64,000 nt of DNA, from positions 1-64,000 of the forward strand of contig JAFZOJ010000050.1 in NCBI GenBank assembly GCA_017550685.1. The letters are read 5' to 3'. Of the stretch, positions 1 through 7,250 are shown one piece after another. A program made the translations under genes and the position numbers. Position 1 is the stretch's first letter; the number at the start of each line of letters is the position of its first letter. The stretch comes from Treponema sp. Lineage in GTDB: Bacteria > Spirochaetota > Spirochaetia > Treponematales > Treponemataceae. The notes under the pieces were generated by a model, which saw nothing but the letters and a program-made list of their open reading frames with translations, was not told where the DNA came from and did no database searches.

Positions 1-1
1 A

Positions 2-1513
2 GACGATCTGCCGAAAGAAGGGGATAAGGTTCAGGCGTTGTTGACAGGTCACAATTCAAGTGGTCCTGTGCTTTCTAAGAAAAAGGCTGATTCAAAGCGT
101 TATTTAAAAGAGATTCAGCAGGCTTACAAGGATAAGACTCCTGTAACTGGTACTATTGCAAAGGTAGTAAAGAGCGGTTACGAGGTAGACCTTGGTGTTG
201 ATCGTATGGCATTTTTGCCAATCAGCCAGGCTGACGCAGAAAAGGTTGAAAAGCCTGAATCATTACTTGGTACAAAATCTAAGTTCTATATCGAAAGACT
301 TTATTCAGATAATAAGCTTAATCCTGTGGTTAACCGCCGCAAGTTCCTTGAAGAAGAAATCAACGAAAAGCGCGATGCTTTCTTCAACTCAGTTCAGATT
401 GGTGACACTGTAAAGGGTTCTGTAAAGAGCTTTACAAGCTTTGGTGCATTCATTGATCTGGGAGGCTTTGATGGTCTTCTCCATATCAACGACATGAGCT
501 GGGGTCACGTTGCTCGTCCAAAAGACTTTGTTAAAAAAGGTCAGGAAATTGAACTTAAGGTTATCCGCCTGGATCCTGCAGACAAGAGAATTAATCTTTC
601 CCTCAAGCACTTTACAGAAGATCCTTGGGTACACTTTGAAGATAAATATCATGTTGATGACATCGTAAAGGGTAAGGTAACAAAGCTTACAGAATTTGGT
701 GCCTTTGTAGAACTTGAAAAGGGAATCGAAGGTCTTGTTCACATTTCTGAGTTCAGCTGGACAAAGAAGATTAACAAGCCTGGTGACATGGTAAATGTTG
801 GTGACGAAGTTGATGTAATGATTCTTGGTTACGACATTCAGAACGGCCGTGTTTCTCTTGGTCTTAAGCAGACACAGGCTAACCCTTGGGATTCTATTGC
901 AGAACGTTATCCTGCCGGAACTAAGGTTAAGGGTAAGGTTGTTAAGGTTACTAACATCGGTGCTTTTGTTCAGCTTGAAGATGGTATCGACGGCTTCCTT
1001 CATGCAGATGATATTTCATGGACAAAGAAGGTTAAGCATCCTGGCAGCGAGCTTTCTGTAAATCAGGAAATCGAAGCTGTTGTGCTTGAATGCAATGCCG
1101 AAGAACACAAAATCAAGATTGGTATCAAACAGCTTACAGATGATCCATGGAAGGCTTTTGCCGAAGAATATAAACCTGGTTCAACTCTGGAAGGCGAAAT
1201 TACTTCCATTACAGAGTTTGGTCTGTTTGTAAAGGCTCCTAACGGAATTGAAGGTCTTGTAAACAAGGCAAACTTGAGCGAAGACAAAGAAACTCCGTTT
1301 GAAGAAGCAGTTGCAAAATATAAAGTAGGTGATAAGATCAACGTTTATGTTGTTGATGTAAACACTGAAAAAGAAAAAGTAGCTTTTTCTGTTCGTGAAT
1401 TCAAGAGAAAGCAGCAGCGTGATGAAATCTCTCAGTACATGTCAAGTTCTGATGATGACGGAGACGGAGCATACACACTGGGTGACCTTTTGAACACAAA
1501 GAAAAACGACTGA
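2..1513 (+). CDS. rpsA: 30S ribosomal protein S1, 3' part (5' end outside window)
   Basis: The frame is open from base 2, so the gene starts upstream of the window and 503 residues are visible. At least five S1 RNA-binding folds can be read in tandem, with repeated signatures such as GSVKSFTSFGAFIDLGG, GKVTKLTEFGAFVELE and GKVVKVTNIGAFVQLE; the first visible residues are probably the end of one more. S1 binds mRNA on the 30S subunit and helps initiation. The tail is acidic (SSSDDDGDG) and ends in a short LGDLL motif. Six folds would fit the usual S1 length. A sigma-54-like AAA gene follows 18 bp downstream and may be cotranscribed. Other multi-S1-domain proteins exist, but the repeat number and spacing favour true S1. 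Confidence 0.93.
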   Translation, partial: DDLPKEGDKVQALLTGHNSSGPVLSKKKADSKRYLKEIQQAYKDKTPVTGTIAKVVKSGYEVDLGVDRMAFLPISQADAEKVEKPESLLGTKSKFYIERLYSDNKLNPVVNRRKFLEEEINEKRDAFFNSVQIGDTVKGSVKSFTSFGAFIDLGGFDGLLHINDMSWGHVARPKDFVKKGQEIELKVIRLDPADKRINLSLKHFTEDPWVHFEDKYHVDDIVKGKVTKLTEFGAFVELEKGIEGLVHISEFSWTKKINKPGDMVNVGDEVDVMILGYDIQNGRVSLGLKQTQANPWDSIAERYPAGTKVKGKVVKVTNIGAFVQLEDGIDGFLHADDISWTKKVKHPGSELSVNQEIEAVVLECNAEEHKIKIGIKQLTDDPWKAFAEEYKPGSTLEGEITSITEFGLFVKAPNGIEGLVNKANLSEDKETPFEEAVAKYKVGDKINVYVVDVNTEKEKVAFSVREFKRKQQRDEISQYMSSSDDDGDGAYTLGDLLNTKKND

Positions 1514-1531
1514 TAAAACGACTGGTGGGTT

Positions 1532-2461
1532 TTGAGAAATTTAGAATACGGCAATACCGACTCTCTGGCAGGCGAAAGTCAGTTTATTCAGGAACTAAAA
1601 AAGATATCTTTAGTTGTCTGTAAAAACACGGCTTCTGTCCTGCTAAAGGGCGAACGCGGAACCGGAAAAAGGCTTTTTGCGCATCTTGTTCACATCGAAG
1701 GAAAAAACAATCCCGAAGATTTTTTTGAGCTTGACTGCCGTGTCTATTCAGATGACGAGGTCAGCCGTTTTTTTGACCTTGTCTCTCAATTACCTTCCTT
1801 TGAATTTCTGGGAAAAACTATATTTATAAGCGGGGTAGAAACCCTTGCCTGGAAGCTTCAGGAACAGCTGCTTACACTTTTGAATCAGGTACATGCTGAA
1901 CGAAAAAATATCCGTTTTATTTTTTCTACTGAAGTAAATATAGAAGATAGAATTGAACAGGGATCTTTTTCAAAAGACCTTTACAGCCTTATGAGTCTGG
2001 TTCCTGTAAATATGATTCCCTTGCGTAACCGTAAGGAAGATATTCTTCCTATTGCAAATTATTATTTTGGAAAGCTTAAGGCCCAGTCAGGTTTGCCGTT
2101 TGAAGGTTTTTCAGAAGAAGCAAAGGAAGTAATGCAGAATTATTTCTGGCAGGGGAATGTAGCCGAGCTTATTAATGCCGTAGAAAGAGCTTTTATAACC
2201 GGTGAACCGCCTTTTATAAAAACTGCGGATATGGCGCTTGGTTCGGCAAATGGTGGCCCGGAGGCTGCGGGTGGAGTTCTGGAAACTGCTCAGGGTGTTC
2301 AGGATAAAACCTTAAAGACTGCGGTGAATGCCTTTAAGAAGGCATATGTCACAAAGATTCTGGAAGAAAACAACTGGAATCAGACAAAGGCTGCCAAGGT
2401 GCTTGGAATACAGCGGACCTATGTTATTCGCCTTATCGAAGAATTACAGATCCGTAAGTAA
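1532..2461 (+). CDS. Degenerate sigma-54-activator-like AAA protein with Fis-type HTH
   Basis: This 309-residue protein starts at a TTG codon. It has a Walker A loop (GERGTGKR, residues 40-47), a sigma-54 activator-like core (DLYSLMSLVPV and PLRNRKEDIL around 149-172; WQGNVAELINAVERA, 206-220) and a C-terminal Fis-type helix-turn-helix (NQTKAAKVLGIQRTYV). The loop that contacts sigma-54 (GAFTGA) is absent and the segment is shortened. The Walker B acidic pair is replaced (FISGVETL instead of FLDEI), and the sensor II arginine of the GNVREL motif is an alanine. It therefore probably binds DNA but cannot remodel sigma-54 holoenzyme by the usual mechanism. No receiver or sensor domain is present. 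It lies between rpsA and a TPR membrane protein. The family is clear; the regulated genes are unknown. Confidence 0.75.
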   Translation: MRNLEYGNTDSLAGESQFIQELKKISLVVCKNTASVLLKGERGTGKRLFAHLVHIEGKNNPEDFFELDCRVYSDDEVSRFFDLVSQLPSFEFLGKTIFISGVETLAWKLQEQLLTLLNQVHAERKNIRFIFSTEVNIEDRIEQGSFSKDLYSLMSLVPVNMIPLRNRKEDILPIANYYFGKLKAQSGLPFEGFSEEAKEVMQNYFWQGNVAELINAVERAFITGEPPFIKTADMALGSANGGPEAAGGVLETAQGVQDKTLKTAVNAFKKAYVTKILEENNWNQTKAAKVLGIQRTYVIRLIEELQIRK

Positions 2462-2488
2462 ATAGATAAAATATTTGAGGTTAAAAAT

Positions 2489-3166
2489 ATGTCGGAAAAA
2501 AATGAAAAAACTACAGCAAGTTCAAAGATTAATGGTTTTCTTGAAAAAAACAGAAAGCCGGTTTTAATTACTTTTGTTGTACTTATTGTTCTTGTGCTTG
2601 GCTTTGTTTGTTTTGAAATTATAACTTTGACTGCAAGCAAAAAGAATCTTGCTGCCGTAGAATCATATTATTACAATCTTATGGCAGATTCCAGCAGTCT
2701 TGATGATGCTGAACTGGCAAAAAAATCTACAGAATGTATTGAAAACCTTGCTTCTTATACAAAGAAGGGTGGAATTGCAGGTGTAAGAGCTAACATGCTC
2801 AGCGCAGAGCTTGCTTACATTTTGAAGGATTATGACGGCGCAATTACTTATTATGACGCTGCCATTGCAAAGGGTAAAAAATCTTATACTGCTCCAATCT
2901 GTATGTATAACAAGGCAAGCTGTCTTGAAGAACTTGGTAAAACTGCAGAAGCTGTAGAAGCTTACAGAGCTGCAGCTGAGTTCAAGGATTTTGGAATGGC
3001 TGCACATGCCTACTTTAGCCTTGGCCGTACTCTTGAGGCACAGGCTGACTTTGAAGGCGCTGCTCAGGCCTATCAGACAATCATCGATAAGTTTACAGAT
3101 GACGAATGGGGAAACCTTGCTCACACAAGACTTATCGAACTTAAGAGTCAGGGAAAAATTCAGTAA
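2489..3166 (+). CDS. TPR-repeat protein with one N-terminal membrane anchor
   Basis: The 225-residue protein has a lysine-rich cytoplasmic start, one hydrophobic segment at about 26-47 and then helical repeats. These read as tetratricopeptide repeats (for example DYDGAITYYDAAIAKG, AVEAYRAAAEFKD and FEGAAQAYQTIIDKF, residues 110-215). The layout is like the YfgM/UPF0070 type of periplasmic scaffold, in which the TPR part faces the periplasm, but I cannot assign it firmly. A GAGG ribosome site precedes the ATG. The next lipoprotein gene starts 6 bp after the stop, so the two probably share a transcript and act in the envelope. Confidence 0.7.
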   Translation: MSEKNEKTTASSKINGFLEKNRKPVLITFVVLIVLVLGFVCFEIITLTASKKNLAAVESYYYNLMADSSSLDDAELAKKSTECIENLASYTKKGGIAGVRANMLSAELAYILKDYDGAITYYDAAIAKGKKSYTAPICMYNKASCLEELGKTAEAVEAYRAAAEFKDFGMAAHAYFSLGRTLEAQADFEGAAQAYQTIIDKFTDDEWGNLAHTRLIELKSQGKIQ

Positions 3167-3172
3167 TATAAA

Positions 3173-3931
3173 ATGGCATTCGGCTTAAAAAATAAACAGA
3201 GGTTCATTCTCTTTTTGTTAGCCGGATGCCTTATTTTTTTAACCGTTTCCTGCGGGCTTGATGTTGTTAGAGTAGTTCTTGACGACTTTGTTACGGACGT
3301 TAAGGATCCTCCGGTAGTAGATTCTGAATACAAAACCTACTACGATGTGTGCGAATTTACCTTTACAACAAAAAAGCTTGATAATTCAACCGATATGGGT
3401 AACGGCTATGTCTATTATAAAATCTACAACAGATATTCAACCGCTTATTCACAGGTTTCTAACCTTGTTGCCATGACCGAAGACGATAACCGCAAGGGTA
3501 ATTCGTTTACTTCGATGAGTAATACCTACGGCTACAAGGAGCTGCATGTAAAGACTCCGGGCTCTGCCTATGCGGGTTCTTTCCAGATTTCAAACGCATA
3601 TCACAACAATGTTTCTATAAGGCTTACAAACTATTCCAGCGGAAGCTATAATGCGCATATTTTAGTGGACGGCACAAATGTGGGTGTTCCTGTACGTAAT
3701 ACCAACTCGCTGACCTTTGATTTTGGACGCAAGGGCGACAACGATAAACTGCCCGAAGAAACTGACCAGGACTTTAATTATCAGACAAATTGGGAACCTT
3801 CCGAAGACGGAATCTATTATGTGGCGCTTTTTTCTGTGTTTATGATGTTTGATGATAACTGGGAGTCTATTTACAGTCCCGTTCATTATCTTGGCATGGT
3901 TGCCATTAATTCCAAGACTGAAAATAATTAA
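3173..3931 (+). CDS. Lipoprotein of unknown function
   Basis: A basic start, a hydrophobic stretch and the lipobox LTVSC (Cys27) mark this 252-residue protein as a predicted lipoprotein. The mature part is rich in Tyr, Asn and Ser and looks like beta structure, with no motif I recognise. Start choice: this ATG sits 6 bp after the TPR gene and has only a poor ribosome site, which suggests translation coupled to the upstream gene. tRNA-Arg lies on the opposite strand 6 bp past its stop, so the transcript must end in the A/T-rich boundary. Function not assigned. Confidence 0.65.
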   Translation: MAFGLKNKQRFILFLLAGCLIFLTVSCGLDVVRVVLDDFVTDVKDPPVVDSEYKTYYDVCEFTFTTKKLDNSTDMGNGYVYYKIYNRYSTAYSQVSNLVAMTEDDNRKGNSFTSMSNTYGYKELHVKTPGSAYAGSFQISNAYHNNVSIRLTNYSSGSYNAHILVDGTNVGVPVRNTNSLTFDFGRKGDNDKLPEETDQDFNYQTNWEPSEDGIYYVALFSVFMMFDDNWESIYSPVHYLGMVAINSKTENN

Positions 3932-3937
3932 AAAAAA

Positions 3938-4011
3938 TGATGCTGGGCGGGCTCGAACCGTCTACCTGCTGCTTAGAAGGCAGCTGCTCTATCCAGATGA
4001 GCTACAGCACC
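3938..4011 (-). tRNA. tRNA-Arg (anticodon TCT)
   Basis: The complement folds as a complete cloverleaf. The acceptor is GGTGCTG with CAGCATC (one G-T pair), the D-stem GCTC/GAGC, the anticodon stem GCTGC/GCAGC with loop CTTCTAA, the T-loop TTCGAGC, and the discriminator base A. The anticodon TCT reads AGA. CCA is not encoded and a T-run follows directly, which may act in termination. One A-C mismatch is seen in the T-stem. Confidence 0.9.
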
Positions 4012-4060
4012 AAAAGATTATTCACTCTACCATAAAAAAAGGCTTTCTTCAATACCCATG

Positions 4061-4086
4061 TCATTGTCGGGCTTGACCCGACAATC
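4061..4086. repeat. TTGTCGGG-type palindromic element forming the sufU 3' end
   Basis: ATTGTCGGG, CTTGA and CCCGACAAT form the hairpin. Read on the minus strand it encodes LSGQARQ and the TGA stop of sufU. Confidence 0.85.
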
Positions 4087-4504
4087 CAAACATTTCCTTC
4101 ATTGTTCGCCAGCCAAGCATTGCGCATTTTACGCGGGCAGGCATGTGCGAAATATCCTGAAGGGCTGCTGCTTCGTCAAGCTTTTCCAGGTCTTCTTCGG
4201 TTACCTTTTCTTTAATCATGCGGTCAAAAATGTCGGCAAGCTCCAGGGCTTCTTCCTTTGTTTTGCCAATTACTAAGTCTGCCATCATGTCTACAGAGGC
4301 CTGGCTTATTGCGCAGCCGCTTCCTGTAAAGCTTGCATCTGTAATTTTGCCGTCGTCGCCAAGCTTGAGCTGGAGGGTAATCTGGTCGCCGCAGCTTGGG
4401 TTTACTCCTTCAAGACAGAAGGTTGGTTCTGCCATGGGAGCTTTGTGTGTGGGATTTATATTATGTTCGTTTAAGATTTCGCGGTATAATTCTTTTGTAT
4501 CCAT
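4061..4504 (-). CDS. sufU: SufU/IscU-type iron-sulfur cluster scaffold
   Basis: This 147-residue protein matches the U-type Fe-S scaffold fold. The three conserved cysteines are Cys38 (NPSCGD), Cys64 (GSGCAIS) and Cys127 (RVKCAMLGW), with Asp40 beside the first. The insertion between the second and third cysteine is the SufU rather than the IscU type. SufU receives sulfur from SufS; no sufS, sufB or sufC gene is in the window. The ATG has an AAGGA ribosome site, and the gene lies 17 bp downstream of the M15 peptidase gene, so they are probably cotranscribed. The last residues (LSGQARQ) and the TGA stop are encoded by an interspersed palindromic element, so the native C-terminus has been replaced or extended. 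Confidence 0.88.
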   Translation of the reverse strand: MDTKELYREILNEHNINPTHKAPMAEPTFCLEGVNPSCGDQITLQLKLGDDGKITDASFTGSGCAISQASVDMMADLVIGKTKEEALELADIFDRMIKEKVTEEDLEKLDEAAALQDISHMPARVKCAMLGWRTMKEMFGLSGQARQ

Positions 4505-4521
4505 TTACGTTTCCTTGTGGC

Positions 4522-5433
4522 TTACATTTTACGGTAAAAATTGTACTGAATCAACTCGGGGTGATATTCAAAATGCATGTTGTCGTAGATAACCCATTTG
4601 CCGCCCCAGATAAAGCCTTCTTCTTCAAAAACTTTGATTACGCTGTCCGGCGGCATCCATCGGTTTTTGAGGGGAACGAGCATCCAGGTGTCGGGATATT
4701 TGTCGGCAGCCCAGCTCCAGAAAATCTGTTTGCCTCCCTGGGAGCGGGGCAGTATGTCTATGGCAATTCCGTAGCTGTGAAAAGATTTGCGTTTGGTACC
4801 GTCTATTATGCGCCAGCTGTAGGCATCGGTAGAAGAAAGGTTATTCAAAAATTCCTGTACCGAGCTGTCTGCTTTGGCAAGGTTGTTTATTCGTTTTTCT
4901 ACGCGGCCAAGAGGCTCTACCATGCGGTCGTGTACATTTGTCATTTTGCCCAAAAACTTTATGCGCTTGATGTGGGTTTCAAGTGAGCGGCGTGTATTGG
5001 AATCATAAATGGCGTCAAAAAGAAACATAGGGGTTCCTGCGCCGTTTTTGCGGTTTTCGTCAGAGCTGAATTTTTTTATCTGTTCTTTCTGTTCTTCTGT
5101 AAAGTCTGCGGGATCGGCAAGTTCTTCCAGATAGGTGTATAAAAGCGGCCAGTATTTATCTTTATTGGGGAGCTCTTCGGCAGGCAGAAAGCTTGCATTG
5201 GCCCAGTAGAATTCCGTGGTTTTTCCCGGACTGTTTTTATCTCCTGGTACAGAAGGAACGGTTACGTTTATAACCCAGTCCTGAGCCTTAAGGTCATAAC
5301 GGCGTTCAAAGGTAATGTCTGGATATGCGCGTTCAAAATATTTAAGGTTGCCTATTCCTATAAAGGTCTGTCCAAAGAGTGAAAAACAAAGGCTATTAAC
5401 TATAAAAATAAGCAGAAGGCATTTGATTTTCAT
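4522..5433 (-). CDS. Secreted M15-family D-Ala-D-Ala carboxypeptidase-like protein
   Basis: A signal peptide (about residues 1-21, ending SLFG) is followed by a 280-residue mature protein. The C-terminal third carries the zinc site of the M15 (VanY-type) fold: His219 and Asp226 in SFHSYGIAID, and His287 in DNMHFEYHPE. Such enzymes trim D-amino-acid bonds in peptidoglycan in the periplasm. The N-terminal half has no motif I recognise. A -10 hexamer TAGAAT with an extended TG lies 6 bp before the ATG, predicting a leaderless mRNA. sufU follows 17 bp downstream. The family assignment is firm, the exact substrate is not. Confidence 0.82.
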   Translation of the reverse strand: MKIKCLLLIFIVNSLCFSLFGQTFIGIGNLKYFERAYPDITFERRYDLKAQDWVINVTVPSVPGDKNSPGKTTEFYWANASFLPAEELPNKDKYWPLLYTYLEELADPADFTEEQKEQIKKFSSDENRKNGAGTPMFLFDAIYDSNTRRSLETHIKRIKFLGKMTNVHDRMVEPLGRVEKRINNLAKADSSVQEFLNNLSSTDAYSWRIIDGTKRKSFHSYGIAIDILPRSQGGKQIFWSWAADKYPDTWMLVPLKNRWMPPDSVIKVFEEEGFIWGGKWVIYDNMHFEYHPELIQYNFYRKM

Positions 5434-5448
5434 GCTTATATTCTATCA
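5434..5448 (-). promoter_or_regulatory. Extended -10 promoter giving a leaderless mRNA for the M15 peptidase
   Basis: On the minus strand the hexamer TAGAAT (5445-5440) is preceded by TGA, an extended -10 element, and is separated from the ATG by 6 nt. The expected start point is the A of ATG. No clear -35 and no Shine-Dalgarno sequence is seen. Confidence 0.5.
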
Positions 5449-5497
5449 TATACGAGCTGTTTTGGGTATTAGATTTGAGTTTGTTCGGCTTGTTGTA

Positions 5498-5526
5498 TAG
5501 ACAAATTGAGTTTTTTTCATTAAAAT
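5498..5526 (+). promoter_or_regulatory. Promoter of secG and possibly the V-ATPase operon
   Basis: A -35 TAGACA (5498-5503) and a -10 TAAAAT (5521-5526) are separated by exactly 17 bp. The predicted start near 5533 gives a leader of about 33 nt holding a TTGGAGA ribosome site. This is one of the few canonical promoters in the window. Confidence 0.55.
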
Positions 5527-5565
5527 ACTAGAACTGTTATTCGATTATTATTTGGAGATATAAAA

Positions 5566-5916
5566 ATGGGTACAATCGGTATTGTTCTTTTGGTTTTCTT
5601 TATCATTATCTGTGTTCTTCTGGTTCTTCTTGTTTGCATCCAGAGCGATAATGAAGATGGAATGGGTGGCTTGCTCGGCGGTCGTGGTACTGCAGCATTC
5701 GGTTCTCATTCTGCAAGTGTTCTTACAAGAGCTACTGCTGTAATGGTTGTTCTTTTCTTTATTCTTACACTTTCACTTGCACTTGTAAACAGAAAGCCAA
5801 AGGTAGACAAGTTTGTTGAATCAATTCCTGAAGAAGAAATTGTTGACGAAGCTGCTGCTTCCGGTAACTGGTGGGAAGATTCTGCTCAGACAGAAACTAG
5901 TGAATCTGCAGAATAA
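5566..5916 (+). CDS. secG: Protein translocase subunit SecG
   Basis: The 116-residue protein has the SecG plan: a first membrane helix (about 4-24), a Gly-rich cytoplasmic loop (GMGGLLGGRGTAAFG) and a second helix (about 56-76), then a charged tail. SecG joins SecYE in the inner membrane and assists SecA-driven export. A TTGGAGA ribosome site stands before the ATG. The tail, rich in Glu and Ala, is longer than in enterobacteria. The V-ATPase genes begin 15 bp after the stop, so readthrough into that operon is likely. Confidence 0.9.
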   Translation: MGTIGIVLLVFFIIICVLLVLLVCIQSDNEDGMGGLLGGRGTAAFGSHSASVLTRATAVMVVLFFILTLSLALVNRKPKVDKFVESIPEEEIVDEAAASGNWWEDSAQTETSESAE

Positions 5917-5931
5917 TATCTGATTTAAAAA

Positions 5932-6237
5932 ATGCAGGAAGAGATAAACGTAATTAACCATCTGCTTGCTGTAGAAAAAGAATCTGCCGGCTTAATTGAT
6001 AATGCCGTAAAAGAAGCAGACGCCAGAACAACTCAAGCCCGTAATCAGGCTAATTCACAATTCAAGCAAAAATATGATGAGGTTGCTGCTCAACTTCAAA
6101 ATGAATTTGAGCAGACAATCGAAGTCAAAAAATCTGAACATTCCAAACAGCTTAATCAGTTTGAATCACAACTGGAGAGTCGTCCCCGCAATTACGAGGC
6201 CTTTAACAAAGTTCTCGACGATATTCTGGGGGCATAA
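5932..6237 (+). CDS. V-type ATPase subunit G/H-like stalk coiled coil
   Basis: This is a 101-residue, almost fully helical protein rich in Gln, Glu and Ala with alanine-spaced heptads (for example VKEADARTTQARNQANSQF). Its size, composition and place at the head of a V-ATPase operon match the peripheral stalk subunit called G, H or NtpF, which pairs with subunit E. Sequence alone would not prove this. The stop overlaps the next start as TAATG. No ribosome site is evident, so translation may be coupled to secG. Confidence 0.65.
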   Translation: MQEEINVINHLLAVEKESAGLIDNAVKEADARTTQARNQANSQFKQKYDEVAAQLQNEFEQTIEVKKSEHSKQLNQFESQLESRPRNYEAFNKVLDDILGA

Positions 6238-7250
6238 TGGACAAATCTACTGCACTTGCCTTTAGTTATCCCAAAGCTGCTGGCCTTTTGAGCAGGTCTT
6301 TTGTAAAGGATAGGGCACCTCTTCTTTTTAATGCAGAATCTCTTGCAGATTTATGGGGCTTGCTTTTCAATGAACCGGCTCCACTGGTTCCCGAAACTAT
6401 GCTGGCACGTCAGATAGAAGAAAGGGCCTTTGACAATTTTTTATCGCAGTACATTTTTTTTCTTAATCAATACGACGACGCACCTTTAATCCTTACCTCT
6501 AAAATCAAACGCTTTGAAGCAGACAATCTTAAGCAGATTATTGACGCTCTTTGTGCGGGAAAAACTGAATGTCCGCATTTGCTTGATTTAAAAGATTACA
6601 GTACAATAAACATAAAAGCATGGCCCGATCTTGCCAAGATGACAGCCGGAACTGAGTATGAATGGATTAAACAGGTTCCGGAATTGAGTGAGCAGCAGGC
6701 ACTGGAGTTTAAGATTGACCTTCAGTTGCTGCGTCAGAACTGGAATGCAATTGAAAGCTGTCATGGTGCAGACAGGGAAGGCCACGAAAAGCTTTTTCTT
6801 GATGAATTTATAATCAGGAATATAGTCTGGGCCCTGCGTCTTAAGCTTTTTTACGAAATGCCGCAGGATCAGATTTTAAAGAACCTTTTTTATGTTACCG
6901 ATGCCGCCACCAAGGATGATCCTGTTGCGGGTCCTGCAATAAAGGCTCTTTCTTTTGATGTAAATAATTATTCTGACTGGGAACACTGGAAGTACTCAGA
7001 ATTTCTTAACCCTTACGAACCTGGTCAGGTGTGGTGTGTAGATCCTGTCTGGATTGAACGCAGATATACGGGACATCAGGCAGTCCTTGCAAGTCAGATT
7101 TTTCATCACTATACGATGGAAGATGCGGCACTGGCAGCCTGGTTCAAGATTAAATCTTACGAGCTTACCTGTATAAGGACGGCTGTAGAAAGCCTGCGCC
7201 TTAACATAGGTTCGTCAGAAGCAATGGAGGCTGTAGGAATAAATGGCTAG
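6237..7250 (+). CDS. atpC: V-type ATPase subunit C/d (AC39 family)
   Basis: This 337-residue helical protein is read as the AC39-type subunit (NtpC/d), the cup that links the central rotor to the membrane ring. The evidence is context plus a typical length and composition, with short fits such as ARQIEERAFDNFL and TCIRTAVESLRLNIG near the end, where AC39 proteins carry a conserved arginine-rich helix. It overlaps the G subunit (TAATG) at its start and the I subunit by 8 bp at its end, showing tight coupling. The call is moderate because the family is poorly conserved. Confidence 0.7.
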   Translation: MDKSTALAFSYPKAAGLLSRSFVKDRAPLLFNAESLADLWGLLFNEPAPLVPETMLARQIEERAFDNFLSQYIFFLNQYDDAPLILTSKIKRFEADNLKQIIDALCAGKTECPHLLDLKDYSTINIKAWPDLAKMTAGTEYEWIKQVPELSEQQALEFKIDLQLLRQNWNAIESCHGADREGHEKLFLDEFIIRNIVWALRLKLFYEMPQDQILKNLFYVTDAATKDDPVAGPAIKALSFDVNNYSDWEHWKYSEFLNPYEPGQVWCVDPVWIERRYTGHQAVLASQIFHHYTMEDAALAAWFKIKSYELTCIRTAVESLRLNIGSSEAMEAVGING

